Source: Viscum album | Lineage: Eukaryota > Streptophyta > Magnoliopsida > Santalales > Viscaceae | Length of the DNA: 64,000 bases | NCBI GenBank assembly: GCA_963277665.1 | Contig: OY728136.1 | Location: 1,975,440,576 to 1,975,504,575 of the forward strand | Direction: 5' to 3' | Shown: piece by piece, positions 60,275 through 64,000 of the stretch | Position numbering within the stretch: the first letter of the stretch is position 1 | Layout: each line of letters begins with the position of its first letter | Made by a program: the position numbers and the translations under genes | The notes under the pieces: model-generated | What the model saw: the letters and a program-made list of their open reading frames with translations, nothing else | Database searches by the model: none | What the model was told of the DNA's origin: nothing

Positions 60275-63200
60275 GGATAAATTTCCTTAATTTTTTTAGG
60301 TTATGGAATGATACCTAGGAAGGGTTATATAGAAAATGTATAACTTGACAAAAGTGGTCCAATTACAACACCCTTCATGTTTCTCCAGAGTTGGTGGACC
60401 TAGGGTATCCGAGTTTTGGATTGAGTATATACAACTAATCCTTGGCCATTTGGATAATCTTGGTTAGAATATATTAAATATAGAAAATTATATTATATGT
60501 TGTTAATAGAAACATTTGTGAGACACAGATATCATAGTTTCCATATAGATAAAAATGATTTTTAATTGTTGACATGACATATATTCTACATTAAAGAAGG
60601 ATCTATTAGATGATAAATTTATAATAAACTAGTTCTCATCAATTAAATGATATATTGTTAGTATATAACACCGTCTGGTATGACTAATTAATATCTATAT
60701 ATGTGACTTTGTATATGAACATGATATGGTTCTTAGCGGTAAAGATTTTATCACAATATATTGTGATAATAGTATACTGTTGGTCCTAACTTTTTATTAA
60801 GGGATAAATAAAAAATGAATTATATACATAAAAGGTTTAAATTCATTATGGATTTTTTCACAATGGTGTGAGGTAAAAATAAGATTATAATCCATGATAA
60901 AGAACCCAGTGGACCCATTTACTACGACCTTGTCTCATAATGAGAATCAATATCATGATAGATCTAGTATAATAAATGTGAATATCAATTTTTTCTAGTG
61001 AAATTCGGAGTCTATTAGAGTTGGTTACCAAGAACAAACCAAATTTTCAATTTTATTTACCTATATATTCACGAACCTAAATATTAATAATTTTCTTTTC
61101 ACGTGATGATGGTTTTTATATGTAAAAATAATATGATAATGTCATTATATTATTTTTCACATAAAATGTTTATTGAATATCCCTTTTATAATGTGAAACA
61201 TGAAATACTATATGAATATTCCAAAAATATATTTCTAAGGGTCTATATATAATCGGTTTAAAAGAAACCAATGATTTTTTTATTCTTCAACATTAGATGA
61301 TTATAAAATAATTCCACTTTGTCTCATAAATTTTTTTACATGGTAATCTCGATGGGATTAGGTTTTGAAGAAAAAAAATCCAATAGAAATTCAATGTGGA
61401 ATATGTGTCATTTAAATCCATATCATTGAATGTGTTTATTAGTTAACATATGTGACACTAATATTTATTTATATATTGAATCATATACTTTTATCTGTTG
61501 GTGAAAAAAGTGATGACATAAATTCATAGATAAGTATGATATGTAGGGTGGATCACAAGTGATAATATGTTAATTAGATATCTAAATAATTTATTTTCTC
61601 TTATATATTTAATTAAGGAAAATATCTTAGGACGGTTTATTGAAATGGAACTATCTGATTAAACACATGTTCATGGTGGCATATCAATGAGTTTATTTTA
61701 GGGAGTCACTGAATGATAAATCAATCATATAGGTTGAAAAGAAAATATGAAACATAAATTTGGAGGTATCAATTCCATCCCACCCAAAATCCAAATACAA
61801 CGAAGAGGGTAGGTGAATTAATTTGTTATATTATTACCATTTCTCATAGGATTCCTTTATTATTTTAGAGATAAAAATACAAAACTATTGATCTTTAATC
61901 AAATAATGACATGAAAATATTTAAATTAAGGAAGAAAAATAGATTTTACATGGTTTACAGAAATTCCCAAGTCCATGGATTATTAATTTATAGCATGTTA
62001 ATGTATCATAGACTGAAAAAATATATTTTATATGTTTTAAAAAATTTAAAAAGGTGAAGTTACAATATTGGGGGAATTACTCTTTTGTATCTATTTGTGA
62101 ACTACTTTCATATATAGAATATAAAAAATATTTTATATGATGATCAAACACTATGATTCATAAATTAATGTATAACACTGAACATACAAATGGATTTATT
62201 AAGGTGATTTTATTCCATATTCTCGGCCTAATCTAAATTGGATTTATTCTTAACAAGATATTTTCTAGATTTTCAAAATTCAATGAATCCCTCCATTTCT
62301 TATGTCTTTTATATATTTTTCATCGTTTTTAAATTGGATAACTTCTCCATAAAATTTTTGAATAATATTTTTAATTACCTGATATATATATATTTTTATC
62401 ATTATATCCCCCTTTAATAGTGCTTAATAAAATATCGCTTGAAATGTCAAAAATTGACCAAATTTATTGAATTTATTGTAAGTCTATCAGTCACAAAAAT
62501 CCCCCATTGATAATGTTTTTGGACTCATTAAACATTTTGAGGTGATGATGCAGTTTCATTCTTCATTACATGATCTATGTTTTCCTACAAAATCCACTTT
62601 ATAAATATATATATATATATATGTAAAACCAATAATAAAATTACTATGTTAAAAATTACATGATTTTCATAACAAGAAACACCATCAAATCGTTCATGCA
62701 GTGAAAAAAATCCATGACACGTGTAAAAAATCGTTACAAGAACCAAAATAACCAATTAATAATTTCCTGAAAATATATATCATTTATATCATGTGAATAT
62801 ATATTCCAGAACCAATGAATTATTATTTCCACAATCATAACATGATGTCTACATCGTGACATAAAATTTGAAACTATAATTTTGATAGTGTAAGATATCA
62901 TTCAAAATTATTAAATGACACATCTTATATATGATGTTATATTGGAAATTTCATTTTATCACTTGTGTCATAGCATAGAAATCACTCTCATGTAAAGATT
63001 GATTCTTATGTTTGTACCTAATGACATTTATTATTTTTTAAAAACTAATATTCTTGATTAATTATTTACTCTTTCAATATATGATTTTCATTTTTAATGA
63101 GTAAAATTTCAGTAACATTATAATTCATGAACTTGTGGATGTACCTGCCCATTTTCTCTAATTTATAAAAACTATTATAATATTGGATAAATGATTAATG

Positions 63201-64000
63201 AAATTCAAACAATCATGTATGAAAATGATTTTAAGTTTTCCATCATTAACTTCAGTCATGATGTGATTCTTCTAATCATTTCACAGTCATACCATTTTCC
63301 AATCTTGAAAGTTTTTAATAATTAATATTCAAATAATTAATATATATATACAAAATTTCAATGTAATTATATAATATTCACACGATCATTTAATCATATA
63401 TAAATTTAAATTAAATTTAAAATAAAAACTTAATGGTTGATACATTCTCCCCATTGTATTTTGTTTTCATTTATCATTTATAAATGTTGAATAATTCCAT
63501 CAAATATCCCCTATATAAAACAAGATCTTTGTACTTCTCTATATATTATTCTTCGATCCCTTATAATATCATCAAGATATATCCCCCTTGATAAATAAAA
63601 TTCAACATCTTCTCTTATATAAAATATCATTAGGATGTCTATTGTAATGTTTACTAAGAAATGATTAAAAAAATTATTGTAGCCTACATGGTTCAATTCC
63701 TATTTTAAGAAATACTATAACATACAAACTTAAACATTGTTATACATGAATCCAGATCTAATTTATAACAACCACTAACTTGAAATTGATTGTATTTCCA
63801 CCTATATTATAGAATAAATTCAATATAAATTATTATATGAAAAAAATTACAAATAATTATTCAAATATAATGGATATATGGGAGATTCCAAAAGTACTCA
63901 AGAAGAGGTATGTGGTAGAATATCAATATTTATCCAATGTTTATAAAATACTAATGTAACTAATAATTTTTTAAATATTTCTCATACCTTTTAATTTATT
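60275..64000. other. Unassigned AT-rich DNA to window end
   Basis: No gene, RNA or domain recognised. If A5 were a 5' LTR, the internal region and a 3' LTR starting near 62.6 kb (TGTAAAACC at 62,622, after a TA microsatellite at about 62,602-62,621) would be expected. Neither a purine tract nor matching LTR sequence supports this. It may equally be the continuation of the B2 element interior. The frame 63,511-63,696 (minus) has no domain. Confidence 0.4.

Noticed and set aside
62602..64000. Start of a second A5 LTR (TGTAAAACC at 62,622)
   Set aside because: The distance fits an A1-like internal length, but there is no purine tract before it and no further match to 55,730 onward.

Overview
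The window looks like nuclear, transposon-packed heterochromatin of a seed plant. It is very AT-rich and visibly poor in CpG. No intact protein-coding gene, rRNA or tRNA gene can be supported: the longest open frame is only about 120 codons, about what chance gives at this base composition. What can be read is a stack of nested, mutated LTR retrotransposons, mostly of the Tekay/Del type of chromovirus. The species cannot be named. Extreme AT bias would fit a parasitic plant lineage, but that is only a guess.

Two LTR families dominate. Family A has very long LTRs (about 3.8-4.5 kb, ends TGTAACACC...GGTGTTACA) and an internal region of only 2.3-3.0 kb, too small for a full gag-pol. Family B has LTRs of about 2.7-2.8 kb and an internal region with recognisable reverse transcriptase, integrase core and chromodomain.

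Layout: 1-3,256 is old unassigned sequence with a possible Copia LTR end near 2.3-2.5 kb. A2 (3,257-25,577, plus strand) is a family A element, split by B1 (about 8,605-19,700, minus strand), a decayed chromovirus. 25,578-35,266 is unassigned. From 35,267 to about 52 kb there is a nest: an A-type LTR fragment (A4) abuts an A-type LTR (A3), and A3 is interrupted by A1 (36,099-46,379, minus strand). A1 is complete, with a perfect 5-bp target duplication GACAT. Inside A1 are a gag remnant with a zinc-knuckle trace, PBS and PPT traces, a leader palindrome and a tRNA-derived SINE. About 52.6-55.1 kb is an LTR (B2) with a primer-binding site directly after it. 55,730-60,274 is the best preserved A-type LTR (A5). 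The rest to 64,000 is unassigned.

The most striking structure is in the family A LTRs. Downstream of the TATA box each carries two or three copies of a short GC-rich motif (TGCGTACGTACGG, then a 4-nt spacer, then CCGTCTCC), spaced about 185-190 bp. The motif can form an ACGG/CCGT hairpin whose loop differs between copies. The spacing is retained in seven LTR copies even where the motif is badly decayed. It is close to a plant nucleosome repeat, and the TACGTA core matches the plant bZIP A-box.

All coordinates and alignments were worked out by eye. Element boundaries are firm only where stated.
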